Translations under genes and position numbers: made by a program
Origin: Trichosphaerium sp. ATCC 40318
Taxonomy: Eukaryota > Discosea > Flabellinia > Trichosidae
DNA: 64,000 bases
Assembly (NCBI GenBank): GCA_038496445.1
Contig: JALMLS010000564.1
Location: forward strand, 186,001-250,000
Direction of reading: 5' to 3'
Shown: positions 10,329 to 22,564 of the stretch, one piece after another
How the letters are laid out: each line of letters starts with the position of its first letter
Numbering within the stretch: the stretch's first letter is position 1
Notes under the pieces: generated by a model
What the model was told of the DNA's origin: nothing
Database searches by the model: none
Seen by the model: only the letters and a program-made list of their open reading frames with translations

Positions 10329-11749
10329 TTATTTGGATTCAGCTTTCTTGAATGCAGCGAAGGAATCCCTTAAATTTTGTTTGACGTCTTGTCCAGCAAA
10401 AATGTGATCAATTGCTTTTTCAGAGATTTGGAATAAATCGCTGTTGGTAAATTTGAAAGCTTTGGCTAGGTGCTCATACTCCTTTGATAGCGTAGTATTG
10501 AATACACCCATATCGTCAGTCTAAAAGAGTGAAAGTTAGTACTAGGGAGAAAGAGACGAGTATTCGCTTACAGCTAAATTCATTGGATAGTCTTCTTTAA
10601 AAAACTTTTTAAAGTTGTGGTCGTCATACCCTTTGATTTTATTAATGAAGAGAATCGTAATATGATGTTGTACCTTTACAACTCTTTGTGATGACATTAG
10701 ATGTTAAACATATTTCTAGGGGTGCCCTCAAATTCATCATTTCGTCCCAAATTTTATCATCCTTTAAAACCTTTAGTCAATCCAGATACAGCGTCTTCGT
10801 ACCAAGTAACATGCATGACCAAGTCGTTCAGGCTTGAATTTTAACATTGCAATACTTTCTTCTTGTGTATACGTTTCTGCAAAATGCAGAGTAATTGGTA
10901 GATTGGCATCACGTGCTTAACAAAATACGTAAGAAAAAAATAAGAAACGGAATGTTATTACCTTTCTGAAGCACCGGCAAAAAATCTTTAAAAGAGCCTT
11001 TCTAGTAATACATTTTAACTTATTACTATTATGGTAGTACTTACGGTAGGGTTACCAGAAAAATCAACACCAACAACACCCTTTCCTTTGTACTGTATCG
11101 CCAAGTCAACATTTTCTTCTGCAGACTCACTAGTTTTTTAACAAAATGTTAAGAAACATCATTCTTCTAAAGTCTAACTTCAAAAGACGAACATTGATTG
11201 GCTTCTATTAATACTAACAAGCAACTTGACAATGATATCAACCTTTTCTGCTTTGCACTCTTCAATGGCAGAAAGGATAGTCTCAATGTAGCTTACAAGT
11301 CTTAGCAATAAACACTGGAACAAAAAAAAATGTACCCAAGCTTTGTCATTCCTGTTTTCGCGTTGGCTCTAGGTGTAGAGCGTAGTTCGAGGTATTTTAC
11401 ATTATCGGCGGCAAAATCGCGAATTACTTCGCAAGCAATGCGGCGTATTGCTTCAAGGTTGTCTGTGATGGTATGTATCATGTCAAATAGTTCAAAACAG
11501 CTAAATGTGAAAGTGTCATTAATGAAAAGTCTTCTTTTGGTATGCTTACGCTCCTAGCTCACGTTTTGTTGGCAATTTCAAGCCTGCGCTTGTTTTTTCT
11601 TTGTGAAGTTCTACGAGCGTAGAATCACGAATAGAACCGCCCAAATGAGCATGAAGCTCCTTTATAATTGTTAAGAAGCTATTAGCACTCACGAAACGTA
11701 CAATTTTAGGTAATTTACCAACAAATTCGCTGGTATACGTTTGGGACAT
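10329..11749 (-). CDS. adenosine deaminase-like metalloenzyme (ADAL / N6-methyl-AMP deaminase type)
   Basis: The protein starts MSQTYTSEFVGKLPKI and, after a GTACG intron, continues ELHAHLGGSIRDSTL, which holds the HxH zinc ligands. Further landmarks are FELFDMIHTITDNLEAIRRI, VKYLELRSTPRA, VGVDFSGNPT, the catalytic ITLHFAE, and the C-terminal DD of TDDMGVFNTTLSKEY. This set and the length match the ADA/ADAL branch rather than AMP deaminase. ADAL enzymes remove the methylamino group from N6-methyl-AMP; true adenosine deamination is an alternative. All metal-binding and catalytic residues I can locate are present. At least seven introns are inferred. The start lies 83 bp from the start of the divergent aminopropyltransferase gene, so the two probably share a promoter. 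Confidence 0.85.
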
Positions 11750-11832
11750 CAAATGACGTGTTGTATTAACAAATAAGTTAAGGTACGTCAAAATCTTTTA
11801 CACTACAAAATCAGTCATAGTCAACAATAAGC
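11750..11832. promoter_or_regulatory. 83-bp bidirectional promoter between ADAL-like and aminopropyltransferase genes
   Basis: Two divergent ATGs bound this 83-bp gap, so both 5' leaders and core promoters must fit inside it or overlap coding sequence. No TATA box is evident. Confidence 0.45.
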
Positions 11833-13313
11833 ATGGAAGGACAGTGGCTGTTTGAACCTATTTTCGATGACGTTCTTAACGGCATTAAAGTCGGCGAGAG
11901 CTATGTAAATGATCAATCCAAATTTCAAAAGGTACGTTGGGTAGTGTTAGTAATAAAAAGCGTATTCTCGTACCTTTCCGAGCTTTATCAGCACAAATTC
12001 AAAAAACTATGTTAAAACTTGTTTTCCGTCAAATTGGTAGCGTAAATAATATCACCACAGATAACGATAATATCCAGCGAGACTTTTGGTCGCTTGTTGG
12101 TGTTAGACGGAAAATTACAGTCCACACAAAACGATGAGCATATTTACCACGAAAGCTTAGTTCACCCTATCATGTTATCTCATCCAAACCCAAAGTCTGT
12201 ATTTATTGGTACGACTATACCAGCTCGCACAACACGTATTTAGCTACATACGCGCCTCTAACATCAATGTAGGTGGCGGCGGCGAATGCGCAACGCTTCG
12301 AGAAATTTTGAGACACAAGTCCGTAGAGGAAGTAGTGATGGTACGTTTACGATTTTTGATGCGTTTGTAATTTGTATGCGCTATTTACAAGGCCTCACGT
12401 GGTGTACACAGGTTGACATTGATGAAAAATGTGTAAAAGTTTGTATGGAACATTTAGAGTGCTATCACGAGAACTCCTTCAAAGATAAACGTGCTACGGT
12501 ATGCTATACAGAAAATTGTGAATGTTGTTTTGGTGAAGCTGGATTATCTACTGACAATAGCAACCTAGCTTATTTACGACGATGCGCGAAAATATATTGT
12601 TGAATCTGGTAAAAAGTTTGATGTGATTATCCTTGATCTTGCAGATCCTATTGAAGGTATTCTCGTTTATAAATATGATTTTTAAGGACTCACCATTATA
12701 TAAGGTGGTCCAACACAACAACTTTACACACAGGAATTTTATGAGGAGGTCAAGAAAGCTCTAAATCCAGGTGGATGCATGGTACCATTAAAGAAATTTC
12801 TTTTTTTTGAATTAAGTATTTTTTTTAGGTCACTCAATGTGGCCCAGGTGGTGAATTATCTATGATGCAAGTGTTCATACCAGTAAGACATACTATCGAA
12901 TCTGTATTTCCAAATGCACACTCGTACTCAGCATACATCCCGTCATTTGGTACATTTGTTTACCTACAATTTTTCGAAGTCTAATTATTTTATTCTAGCT
13001 GATGAATGGGCCTTTACTATGGCATTCACAGATGACAGTAAATCTCGTAAGTTATATAAATATTTATAAAAATGAAGAATACGTGGTGTATCTAATATTC
13101 CAACTAGCACTCGAGCTTACAACGTCCCAAGTTGATAAACTGATAAAAGAAAGACTTGTAGATGGCACGGTTCTAAAGTACTACGATGGTGTCACAAATA
13201 CTCGTCTATTTTCACTCCCTAAGGCACATCGCTGTGCCATAGCAAAAACCGATGATAAGTCACTCATTGTCACTAAAAATAATACTGTAAAATTGCCAGG
13301 CGGCAGTACATAA
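11833..13313 (+). CDS. aminopropyltransferase (spermidine/thermospermine synthase family)
   Basis: Exons join to give FGRLLVLDGKLQSTQNDEHI, YHESLVHPIMLSHPNPKSV, GGGECATLREILRHKSVEEV, VMVDIDEKCVK, FDVIILDLADPIEGGP, LYTQEFYEEVKKALNPGG and the C-terminal YIPSFADEWAFTMAF. These are the HE.YHE, GGG-E, VDID and D-x-x-D-P landmarks of polyamine synthases that transfer aminopropyl from decarboxylated S-adenosylmethionine. GGxG is followed by ECA where most members have EGA/EGS. The pattern ILRHKSVEEVVMVDID resembles thermospermine synthases (ACL5-like), but substrate choice is uncertain. Nine or so introns, many GTACG. A C-terminal extension of about 75 residues follows the core. Confidence 0.85.
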
Positions 13314-13396
13314 AGAAATTTTTCCGCTTGCGATTCTTGAAAAAGTGACTTAGTCAATTTAAAAGGCTTGAATTTCGTTTTTTACTCGCTATACGC

Positions 13397-15113
13397 ATGA
13401 ACACGCTGAGGTATTTATCTCTACGGGGCCAACGTACCCAAGTACGCTCAAAAACATCAAGACAGCGAGTTCGTGTAGTGAAGTCACTGTACAGTGCGTA
13501 TGATAGCGATGGTTATGACGGTGAATATGATAGCTTTAAACCAAAAAAACCTACAAACTCACCAAGACGCTTCGAACGACGTGGAGGTGGCTTGGAAAGC
13601 TTACTGGAAGCCCATAAACGTTCTTCAAGCAAAGAAGCGGAGGAGGAACACAAAGAGCCGGAAAACCCTCGAAAAGAGATGCCCAAACGTACGTGGTGGC
13701 ATCGGTACATGTATTCCAACGCTACGTTTTAGACAATTCTCTTGGCCATTTTCCAAAACGCGTTGAACGCACGCCAGAAATGATAAAACAAGCCCATGAA
13801 GCATTTAAGACGAATTTAAAGAAAGGGGATGCTAAACCTCTAAAATTATGGTATTTCTTGATGAAGGATTCCAGTTACAACATAGCTTTGCAAGAACTCG
13901 ATAATATAAAGTCACATGCACTACCAACAGAACGGGAATACAGTCAACTTATCACTATTGCGCCAAGTGTTCAACAAATCGAACACATACTGAAGAAAAT
14001 GTCGGTACGCAAAAAAATATCGATATTTTTTTTCAGATAGTCAGAATTCTACTCTCTAAGATAACTTATCTGTAGGATGACAATATTGAGTACTCACCAG
14101 ATACGTGGACAAATGTAATGCGTCGTTGTAGCTTTTTGAGGGCTAGCAAGGAAGGTATGCTAATTATTCAGAAATATGAACAAGATCCTGTTACTCTTTG
14201 GTCAGACTCAGTTATTCGTGCTGTTTCAAAGGGACAAATCGAAAACGCTATGAAAGATTTTTGGTGTACAAAAGCATATTCAGTAGTTCTTACGCCATAC
14301 ACATACTTAAAACTTATCAAAGAATGCGGATCAAGACAGAAATATTTTACTGTTTTGAAGGTTTTTGACTATATGATGGAGTCTAATGCGGATACTTCAT
14401 ATATAGAGTATCAAGTAGCTATTAGAAGTGCTGTAAAGATTAATGCGTGGGATAAAGCAAGTTCTATACTACTCATGGCTCAGACAAATGGAATATCATC
14501 TGAGTTTACATCTGGGTTTTATAATGATTTTATGAATGATATGCTTCGTGTTGAACGTGTAAACTTTGCTATGGTTGTATTAAGGTTGATGATTGAATGT
14601 AATAAGTGGATAACAAGTAAACACATAAGCGTACTTATATCAATACTTCAAAAGAAGAAAAAAAGTGATCTTTTGAAAGAATTGATAGAAATGTCTATGC
14701 TTATGGATACTAAGTTTGATGAGTTTGCTTGTAATAGTATATCTGCTTTTTGTAGAGACAACGAAGATATAGCTTTGGCATTAAAGTTTTGGGAGTTTGC
14801 AATGGATAAAGAAGCTACACTATCTGTATTTTCTACAACAGGTATTATTCTTACGCTTGGAAATGACATTGAAAATGTGTTTAAAGTATTCACCGATTCT
14901 ATGGTAAAAGGAGTTTGTCCTAACCCTGCATTGATACAATCTGCAATGTCCGTTATTGCTGTAGATTTGGATAAAACACTTCAAGTAGTAGAAGTTGCTC
15001 ATGGTTGTTCAGATTTACATCCTGACATTTGGACCGTTTGTTCTGAAGCTCTAGAGAATTTGAACTACCCAAAGGAGAAAATCGATAGAGCAGTTGGGCG
15101 TAAAGATACATAA
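13397..15113 (+). CDS. predicted mitochondrial helical-repeat (PPR-like) protein
   Basis: The first 35 residues (MNTLRYLSLRGQRTQVRSK and on) are rich in Arg, Ser and Thr with no acidic residues, a good mitochondrial presequence. A charged linker follows, then three exons separated by GTACG introns (about 13690 and 14003). The last exon is one long reading frame of helix pairs such as YFTVLKVFDYMMESNADTSY and INAWDKASSILLMAQTNGI, with the spacing of pentatricopeptide repeats. PPR proteins bind organellar RNA, but the repeats here are too diverged to predict a target. It ends ERAVGRKDT-like after KEKIDRAVGR. It might instead be a TPR-like or mitoribosome-associated protein. Confidence 0.6.
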
Positions 15114-15439
15114 ACAGAACTTTTAAAAAGCTGACAAGTTTTCGTTTTGTGTTCACAGAACAAGAGTTGTATATCGAAATTCATTCTGTTTCAGTTGACC
15201 GAGTAGTATATTGTAGATCGTTATTTACGAATGACGCGATTACGGTTCGAGTAACAGTAGCTAGGCAAAGTTCTTGTGTTTTTCCACGGAGCCCGAAGAC
15301 CAACTCCGATAGAATGGCGAAATTATGTCACCACGCGTATATCTACGCTTTTGCGCTTAAATACCTATTGGCTAGTACAAAAAAGTGCGACTTCCTTAAT
15401 AAAGCTTAAGCTACTCGTTGAGGTTATCACGACTGTACA
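15114..15439. other. intergenic, no gene recognised
   Basis: One plus-strand frame is open from 15149 to 15409 but starts with a non-ATG codon and resembles nothing. I take it as the shared 3' and promoter region upstream of the leucine-rich-repeat gene. Confidence 0.4.
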
Positions 15440-18400
15440 ATGGCGCTCGTAAAGTACGTCTTTCACCTTTGTAGCTTTTTTAAGAGGTGCAGCGAATATT
15501 AACCGTACTTTTTGTAGGCAGGGTGGTAATAAGTTGTCCTACGCGCTTGCGGACATTTGTAAGACGCGACAAAAGAAGCCATCGCGTACAAGAGTCAGTA
15601 CCAAAATATTTACTACAAAAGAGAATGGTCTCAGCATTACGAGTGATAACCTGGAGCTTCTAGAAAAGGAAGGGCCGCAAGCTGGTAAATTGAAACTGAA
15701 ACTGAGCTTCTTGGAGTTGAAAAGCGTCGCGGCAACCATCAAATCATTCAAAGCGCTTACAGATTTAATATTCGAAGTAAGCGACGAAGATTCAGGCGAA
15801 GCAGTTGCAGAATTGCTAAACATTGCAAACGGTGTAGAAAACCTACTTCATATAAAAATCAGCGACTCTACGTTTGCTGACGTGACAGCTTTAACGACAC
15901 TGGTCAAAGAACACAAAATGTTATCACATCTACACATCAAAAATTGTGTTATACCACCGGCAACGGTAAGTACAATCCTCAAGGGCGTGTCAGAGTCTAC
16001 AATGTTGGCAACGTTCAAATTAATCAACGAAAAACGACAACAAGAACTTGACGCTGAAAGCGCTTCTTTACTGACAGCAATTATCCAAAACGATGGTTTA
16101 GAAGTATTAGGTGAGATTCTTATTGATTTTAATCAAAACGATAAATAACTAACTTTCCAAAAGCTATTCAAGGCTATGGCTTCGAGAAACCGAACCAAGC
16201 TAATGATATGATGGTCGCACTAAGTGATAACAGCCAATTGAAGCGTCTAAAACTTGGTAAGCTAACTTTCTTGTTTTGTAATTCGACTTTTTTCTTATTT
16301 GGGTTGTATTAATCGTTATGGCTAATTCTTGAACCTTAGTCGATTGTGCCTTATCTGGTGCACCTATAAGCAAGCTATGTGATATCATTGCGACAAATGT
16401 ATCTCCATTGATAGCCATTGACATTGGTAAAAATCCGTTGCCTGACGAGGATGTTTCTGCGTTCTTTACTGCTATGGAGACTACTCTTATTTCCTCTCTT
16501 GGATTTTCTCATATTAATATATCTTCAAAAAATCATCAAAATCTTGCTGCGTGTTTATCGAAGAACAAGACAATAAACGTCTTGGATTTAGGTACTTGAT
16601 TTTTGAAACCAACACAACGATTTCTTTCTCTACTAATACTGTTTTTAAAGGTTATTGTGGTCTTGAACCTCAGGGTGTAGCTATTGTATGCTCTGCTATC
16701 AAAGCTACCAATCAAGTACAAACTTTAAGTTTAGCTTCTAATGGCATAACAAGTGTCAAGGTAACAACCACTTCTTTGAAGGCTCAACCGAATATTCAAC
16801 TTATTTCTTTACCTAGAATGTTTTAGCAATGGTGTCACATTGTAATGCCCTGACATCTTTGAACCTAGGACATAACCCTACAACTGAAAAAGTACGACTT
16901 TACCAAACCACATTCATCTTGTTTAACTACTTCTTCTTTCTTCTCATAATTCTTTTAGACTATTATTCTTCTTGCTGCCACAATGGAAAAAAATGATACT
17001 ATACGCATCCTCAAGCTTGATGGCTGTAAAGGTGTCACACCAAAATCTAGTGCTGTACGGGGTTTTTACGCTTAGTTTGTGTCCTACGACAGTTTTTTTT
17101 CTACAGCGTTTTTGATATCTGTTATTAACGCATCTGTAGGCGATTGGAAAGATGCTTAAACGAAATAGCACAATGACAGCAATTAGTATGGAATATTTAA
17201 ATATCGAAGACGCTGGAGCAATGGCTATTGGTGATGCTTTCTTGGAGAATATCAGTATAAAAGAATTGCGCCTAAATTATTGTAAATTTGGCAAAACAGG
17301 TTTGTTTCAAGAATCACATGACACCAAAGACTAATCAGTTTTATAGGCATGCTTCACCTTATTAACGGATTATTGGCTTCGCCAGCACTTAAAAGAATAC
17401 ACCTTGAAGGATGGGCTGCACTTAACAGTGACGAGAAGCTCGCAAAAATATTAGCTGGTAAGAACAAAAACAAATTGATTTTTATGGTATGTGTACTGAT
17501 GATTGTACTGTAGATGGGACAGCTTTAAGTATAAGAGCAATATCAAAGCAATCACCTAAAAATGATGACTATAATCACATTGTACACCATGTTACTGAGT
17601 TTTACAAGATGGGTGAGTACTTGACCTTAAAATTTCTTTTTTCTGCCAACTTTTTTTTCTGTTTGATTTTTTTGTTCTTACTGGCGTTTTTAGATCCTCG
17701 TTGGAAGTTTCTTGTAGATGATGACAAAAAGGTAATTTAGGATACTCCCTTAGGGATTTTTGGATGAATCCTGATTCTTGTTGTTAGCGGTATAACATGA
17801 TTCGTCAACATATTGCAAAGCCAGCAGTTCGCTTTGTTATAACACGTGGTGTATTATATGAAACTTACTTCCATGTTGATGGTGTAGGCACATTACCAGG
17901 TACATTAGAGAACATACAACTCCTTAGCACATCTACAGTGTACCTTATTGTTGTCTTTAGGATTGAAGGGCTGTGCTTGTTGGATTCCACCAGGCAAAAA
18001 GCTTGAAGTGCCAATACGTACTAATCTATAAAGCTGGACAACTTTATTCTAACATTAGCTTGTTTAGTACAAATGATTGTTTCATCTAGTAAAGCACTTG
18101 TATCTTATGGCGTTAGTATGGCTAAGAGAGCTAAACTCTTTTATGGCAAAGTACGGCTATATATATTTCTTCTCCTTGCTTTTAAGACTCTAATCGCCTT
18201 ATAGCTTGATAAATGGTTTGATGCTACTTGCCCTACAGCAGCTTGGGTTCTATTATATGCTTGTGCGCATGAGAAATTCACTGAGTAAGTCACACAATCA
18301 CGCAAGTAAATGAAGTTTTGTTTTACGTTTTTTTTATAGAGAACGTGCACTGTGGGACTCAGTGATGCGTGATGGCATTAAGAATGCCGATGAAGAAAAG

Positions 18401-19131
18401 AAAATGGCTTGGACGTTTGTCAGTAATAAAATGTCTATACCTTACTTCAAAATGTACGGTTTCCAGGATTCTCCTGCGCAGGACTTGGGTATTGGTATGC
18501 AACGGAGAATAACATATTCCATTTAATTAACTGTTATTTCTATTCACTAGACGGCGCTCCACCTGTATGGGGTCTACTGCGCACACCAGTGGTTGAGGTA
18601 GGGAGTTATGACTCAAGCTCCAGTGAAGGCCGAGTAAATTCCTCTTCTGAGGAAGATGATACATGGAGAGACGGATTATCGCTCTCTATTAACTTATCAA
18701 AAGCACGTAAAAAGAATAGAAAATCTAAAGTGCTTCTCGCTTCTCGTCGATCAGAAACGTCCTTAAAACCTGAAAAGTCACCTAAGAAGCGTGCTAGCGG
18801 TTTCTTAGCTCGTGTTAGAGCATCATCTGCTTCTAGCCGTTCCTCTAAGAGCGCAGGACAAGGGAAGAGTACAGGAAGTACAGAGAGCTCAGGAGATGAT
18901 TCTAAGGAATCAGATGAAGAAGCAGAGCTATTAGAGATAGAAAGACGTAAAAAAGAAGCAAGAAAAAAGGGATTAGCACTTAAGAGGTCTTCAAATTCCG
19001 ACGTTAAGTCGCCTAAAAAGTCAGGAAAAAAGAAATTAAAGAAATCAAAGGCATCAACTAGCAGTAATGCTAGTTCTAGAGAAGTGTCTACAGAGGAATC
19101 TGTAGAAGATGCTAAGGCAGGGGAAAAATAA
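15440..19131 (+). CDS. large leucine-rich-repeat (RNI-like) protein with helical module and Ser/Lys-rich tail
   Basis: Starts MALVK before a GTACG intron and runs through about 16 exons. The first 500 residues show RNI-type leucine-rich repeats (LTDLIFEVSD, LSHLHIKNCVIPP, LIAIDIG-like ISPLIAIDIGKNPLP, VQTLSLASNGITS, ALTSLNLGHNPTT, IKELRLNYCKFGKTG). A helical region follows (KWFDATCPTAAWVLLYACAH, EERALWDSVMRDGIKNADEE, MSIPYFKMYGFQDSP). The last exon (18589-19131) encodes a disordered tail of acidic-Ser and Lys clusters with many SPKK-type motifs, ending EDAKAGEK. LRR/RNI proteins of this form act as scaffolds, for example in actin (CARMIL-like) or Ran regulation; I cannot choose. The join at about 18020 (donor GTACTA) is supported by phase but not proven; otherwise the gene would split in two. 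Confidence 0.65.
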
Positions 19132-19298
19132 ACGAAGAAAAGCTTTTTTTGTGTACATAACTTCAAAAAAATAAAAACGTTCCTACTCTTCTTATTGCGT
19201 CCAAAAGATTTGGTCTTTTTGTATTGATAGTATACTCATTCGTCTAAACCAATATAGCTTGAACCTAACATGGAAAAAGTTTTCAACTTCATTGTAGC

Positions 19299-19397
19299 TT
19301 ATCGTAATGTTGCGCCATCTTGAGCCGTAATAAAGCCTTCTGGTATCTGTAGTAGATAACGTGAAGACGATAGTGCTGGGTTAAAACTATTTCCCAT
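19299..19397 (-). CDS. possible 32-residue micropeptide with N-myristoylation-like start
   Basis: A minus-strand ATG at 19397 opens MGNSFNPALSSSRYLLQIPE to a TAA at 19299. Gly2 with Ser/Asn nearby resembles an N-myristoylation signal. Nothing else in the 19132-19585 gap looks coding. It could be a first exon of a gene whose remainder I cannot join, or chance. Confidence 0.25.
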   Translation of the reverse strand: MGNSFNPALSSSRYLLQIPEGFITAQDGATLR

Positions 19398-19585
19398 CGT
19401 GGCTTAATAGAAATAAAATAAAATAGCATCAAAGCACTCGCAACACAAGGTAAGTCACTAGTCGGTTATGTCACATGCTCTTTGTAATTCTGTCAGTTTT
19501 TATATTTGTAGTTTTTCTGTTGTAGATGAGATATTATCGCGTACATTACGCTAAAGCTTTACTAAGACTTATCTAGAGTAATACA

Positions 19586-20387
19586 ATGGGAAAGCAGACA
19601 GGAGTAAGACTTTTCGTTATTCTGCTAGGTGCAGCGCTATGTGTACGTTATTTTACCGCATACCTTCGCTCTCTCGTCCAAAATAGAATGTACCTAATGA
19701 AGAAGTCTTTTTTTTATCACGTGAATCACAAAGTTGGTTCTGCGCCTGTTGTTATTTCTGTTTGTTAGAACGTTTTTATCTAATACTATTTCTAGGGATT
19801 GGGTGTTGTTATTATGGGTCTCGCTTCAAAGCAGAGAGATGGTGCTGAAGTTTGCTGGACGGTTGGAGGCGCCAAACTCTGTGGCGAGGTAAAATCGACA
19901 AAGGCTCAGGCTGGAATTTCTTTACTTGGCTCCATTTTATGTACTTGGTTTTTTTTACAACCTAGCTTTTATCAGCTGTATTAATTATCGCCTAGGTATT
20001 GCTCTTGGCGTATTCACACTGTTAGTGGGTATCTTTAAAATGTTTAAAGGATCTATTATTGCCACAGTACGGAGAAACACCCATTTAAAGAAATAATTTC
20101 TTTCTTTCCTTTTTTTTTTTCAGCAAGGATTTCTTGTTACCTACAACTTTCTTACATTGTTTGAGTAACTTTATATGTAGTGGATTGTCTTCGCCTTCGT
20201 TTCTATGTTCTTTATTTTTGGAGCAGCTGGCGTACAAATGTATAGGTTCGCTTTAACTGATGAGTACAATGGATCAACTGATTGGTTACGTTTTGGATCT
20301 CCTGCAGAAGCAAAAGCAGAATTTGCTGCTTATGTTGTTGTACTTATTGTATCATCTCTCTCAGGCGCATTAATGATCATTGCTTAA
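19586..20387 (+). CDS. small four-helix membrane protein of unknown function
   Basis: MGKQTGVRLFVILLGAALC begins with a hydrophobic helix, followed by further helices LGVVIMGLAS, ISLLGSILC, GIALGVFTLLVGIFKMF and, in the last exon, WIVFAFVSMFFIFGAAGVQ and YVVVLIVSSLSGALMIIA. Between helices lies a short Cys-containing loop (DGAEVCWTVGGAKLCGE). Five introns are inferred, with donors GTACG, GTACT, GTACGG and possibly GTTACC; the second exon is the weakest. The four-helix plan with a Cys-bearing loop recalls claudin/tetraspan-like proteins only in outline. Confidence 0.55.
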
Positions 20388-20791
20388 AAAAACCAAAAAA
20401 AAGTGATAAAAATAAACTTCAGATAGAATAAAACAAAATTAACCAAGAGTTGATTAATCCAAATTTTTTTTTCGCTCGCTTTGTTCATTACTGTACAGTG
20501 TTTTAGCAAGTACAAAAAAAGTTATTTACCCGATAGCACATAATAGAAGGTATGGAAATGGTATAGGTCGTGAGTAATTACGAACTAAAAAATGTGATTG
20601 ATAAAGTAACCTCTATCGCCTAAGGAAATCATCCAAAATCAAAAACTTCTTCTGTTTTAACCATACTGTTTTTATAATCGTACCGAAGAAAATAAATGAC
20701 GTAAAACACGTTCGATAGGCTAGTACTGTGCAAGCATAAAATACAATAAACTACAAATCAATTTACTTCACCCACATGTATTCTTTAATTA
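20388..20791. other. convergent intergenic region
   Basis: Lies between two converging 3' ends, AT-rich with T- and A-runs suited to polyadenylation. A short minus-strand MVKTEEVFDFG reading frame near 20665 is not supported by anything else. Confidence 0.4.
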
Positions 20792-22564
20792 TCAAGAAGT
20801 GGAACCACTCATTTGAAACTTATTGTAAATCAATGTTGATCCATATTTTCTGATATCATCTAAGTTACCACAACCAGCAGTGATCATTGCATTATGAAAT
20901 TCATCCCTTAGTATAGACATCACGGAGTGTGTTCCACGTTCACCATCAACAGAAAGACCCCAAACCATTGGTCTTCCTACAAGTACAGCTGAAGCACCTA
21001 AACATTTCTTAGAAAAAGCACTACCAAAGAACCTCTTTTTTCTCACCTAGAGCCAGCGCTTTGAATACATCTGTACCCCGTCTAATACCACTATCCATAA
21101 TTATTGTCATATTACTACCTTTTACGGCATCCACGATCATTGGAAGAGCTGAGGTAGATGTTAAAAAAACAGTAGTCCACGGTAAAAAAGTAGATAGACA
21201 AAAGGTGTTATTGTATTTACCAGCAATAGTTGGCAAGGTCGAATCCAAGTTTATTCTTCCTCCATGATTCGAAACAATAAGGCCGTCAAGTCCATAAGAG
21301 GCTGCTTTTGCAGCAACTGCAGCTGATACAACTCCTTTCAGAAGAATTTTCATAGACGTCAAAGAACGGAAGTAGCTTATTACAGTTAGTCAAAATTACA
21401 GCTCTGACAACCATTTTTTCAAAAGACTTTGTACCTTATCCTTTCCCAGTTGTATACTCTGTCATGACCTTGAGGGTAAATAACATTCACACCTAAGACG
21501 GAAAATAAGCAATACGATTTGGCACAAAAGTCAATAAAGATACCTAGAGGCAAATCTAGTGTCCAAACAGATGATCCAACAGCTTCTCCTGGCCTATCAA
21601 CGGTCCAAACCAAAGCATCGTAACCTTGCGCTTCAGCAAACTAAGGTAATACCATAAACATAAAGATACCTAAAGGGAACAAATGACAACACCACAAAAG
21701 TAAACCATGGTGACCAGAAAAAACAAATATAAAAGCCATCGCTTACCTTAATTACTTCTTCCATCCTCGTCTTGTTTTTTTGTAAGTATACGTTTAACCA
21801 TAATCCACCAGGAGAATTAACACCTTCATCATGCTCAGCTTTATTATAAGCATCAGCAATAACATCCAAAGGCGTAGTAGTAAAATACGATACAACCATA
21901 GGAACACCAAGTCTTTTAGCAGCTCTTGCAACCTCAACTTCTCCATCTGTACTAAAGCCCTTGAGCCTACCAATAGGTGCATAAAATATAGGGAACGACG
22001 ATTCTTTGCCTACACAGTATTCTTAGATCTTCTCGAGCTTGGTGTCGATTCACACATTTATATAAAATAAACGTGAATACGTACCAAAGATGTTTACTTT
22101 GTACTCTGGTTTGCTTATATTTGTCATTGTACGAGGTATCAAGAAGAGTCTATCAAATGCTTCCGAATTTTGCTTGTATGTCACGTGATCACCTATTTTG
22201 CCCTCCAAATAGTCCCAAGCTGGCAGTGACATTGAGCCTAAACGATAAGAAGTGGGTTTTGAGCTTTGTATTCTCGATTAAGAACAAGGCAATACAGATA
22301 AACGTGTTTACCTTGAGCAGCAACCTTATAGTCATTTACGTCATACAAAGGGACGTAAGGTTCTACAGTTTTAGTGTGGGTTGTTAATACAACAGCCAGA
22401 ACAACAATGATTATAATAGATATAGCTACTACAGCACCTACCTATTTTATAACAGTTAATTGATTGGCGCGTGTCGTCTTACTAACCGAAAGAAATAAGC
22501 GTATTTTCCGTTTGGTTTGAGCAGGCAATAGAGTCTCTGACTCGTTGTCAAGTTCTGTTAACAT
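20792..22564 (-). CDS. FMN-dependent 2-hydroxyacid oxidase/dehydrogenase with N-terminal membrane anchor
   Basis: Residues 1-26 are hydrophilic (MLTELDNESETLLPAQ). A TM helix follows (VGAVVAISIIIIVVLAVVL), then the catalytic domain of the glycolate/lactate oxidase family. Landmarks are AWDYLEGKIGDHVTY, FPIFYAPIGRLKGFSTDGE, LKGVVSAAVAAKAASYGLDG, IVSNHGGRINLDSTLPTIA with the active-site His and Arg, MTIIMDSGIRRGTDVFKAL, and VGRPMVWGLSVDGERG. These are the FMN-phosphate and substrate-binding motifs of the TIM barrel. The membrane anchor predicts a type II protein, unlike peroxisomal glycolate oxidases, and no PTS1 is seen at the C-terminus (SGSTS). Substrate may be lactate or another 2-hydroxyacid. 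Eight or more introns. Confidence 0.83.

Noticed and set aside
18606-19166. Long antisense frame opposite the Ser/Lys-rich tail
   Set aside because: It is the reverse of a strongly biased coding exon (AAG/TCT-rich gives CTT/AGA-rich); the sense frame joins upstream exons in phase.
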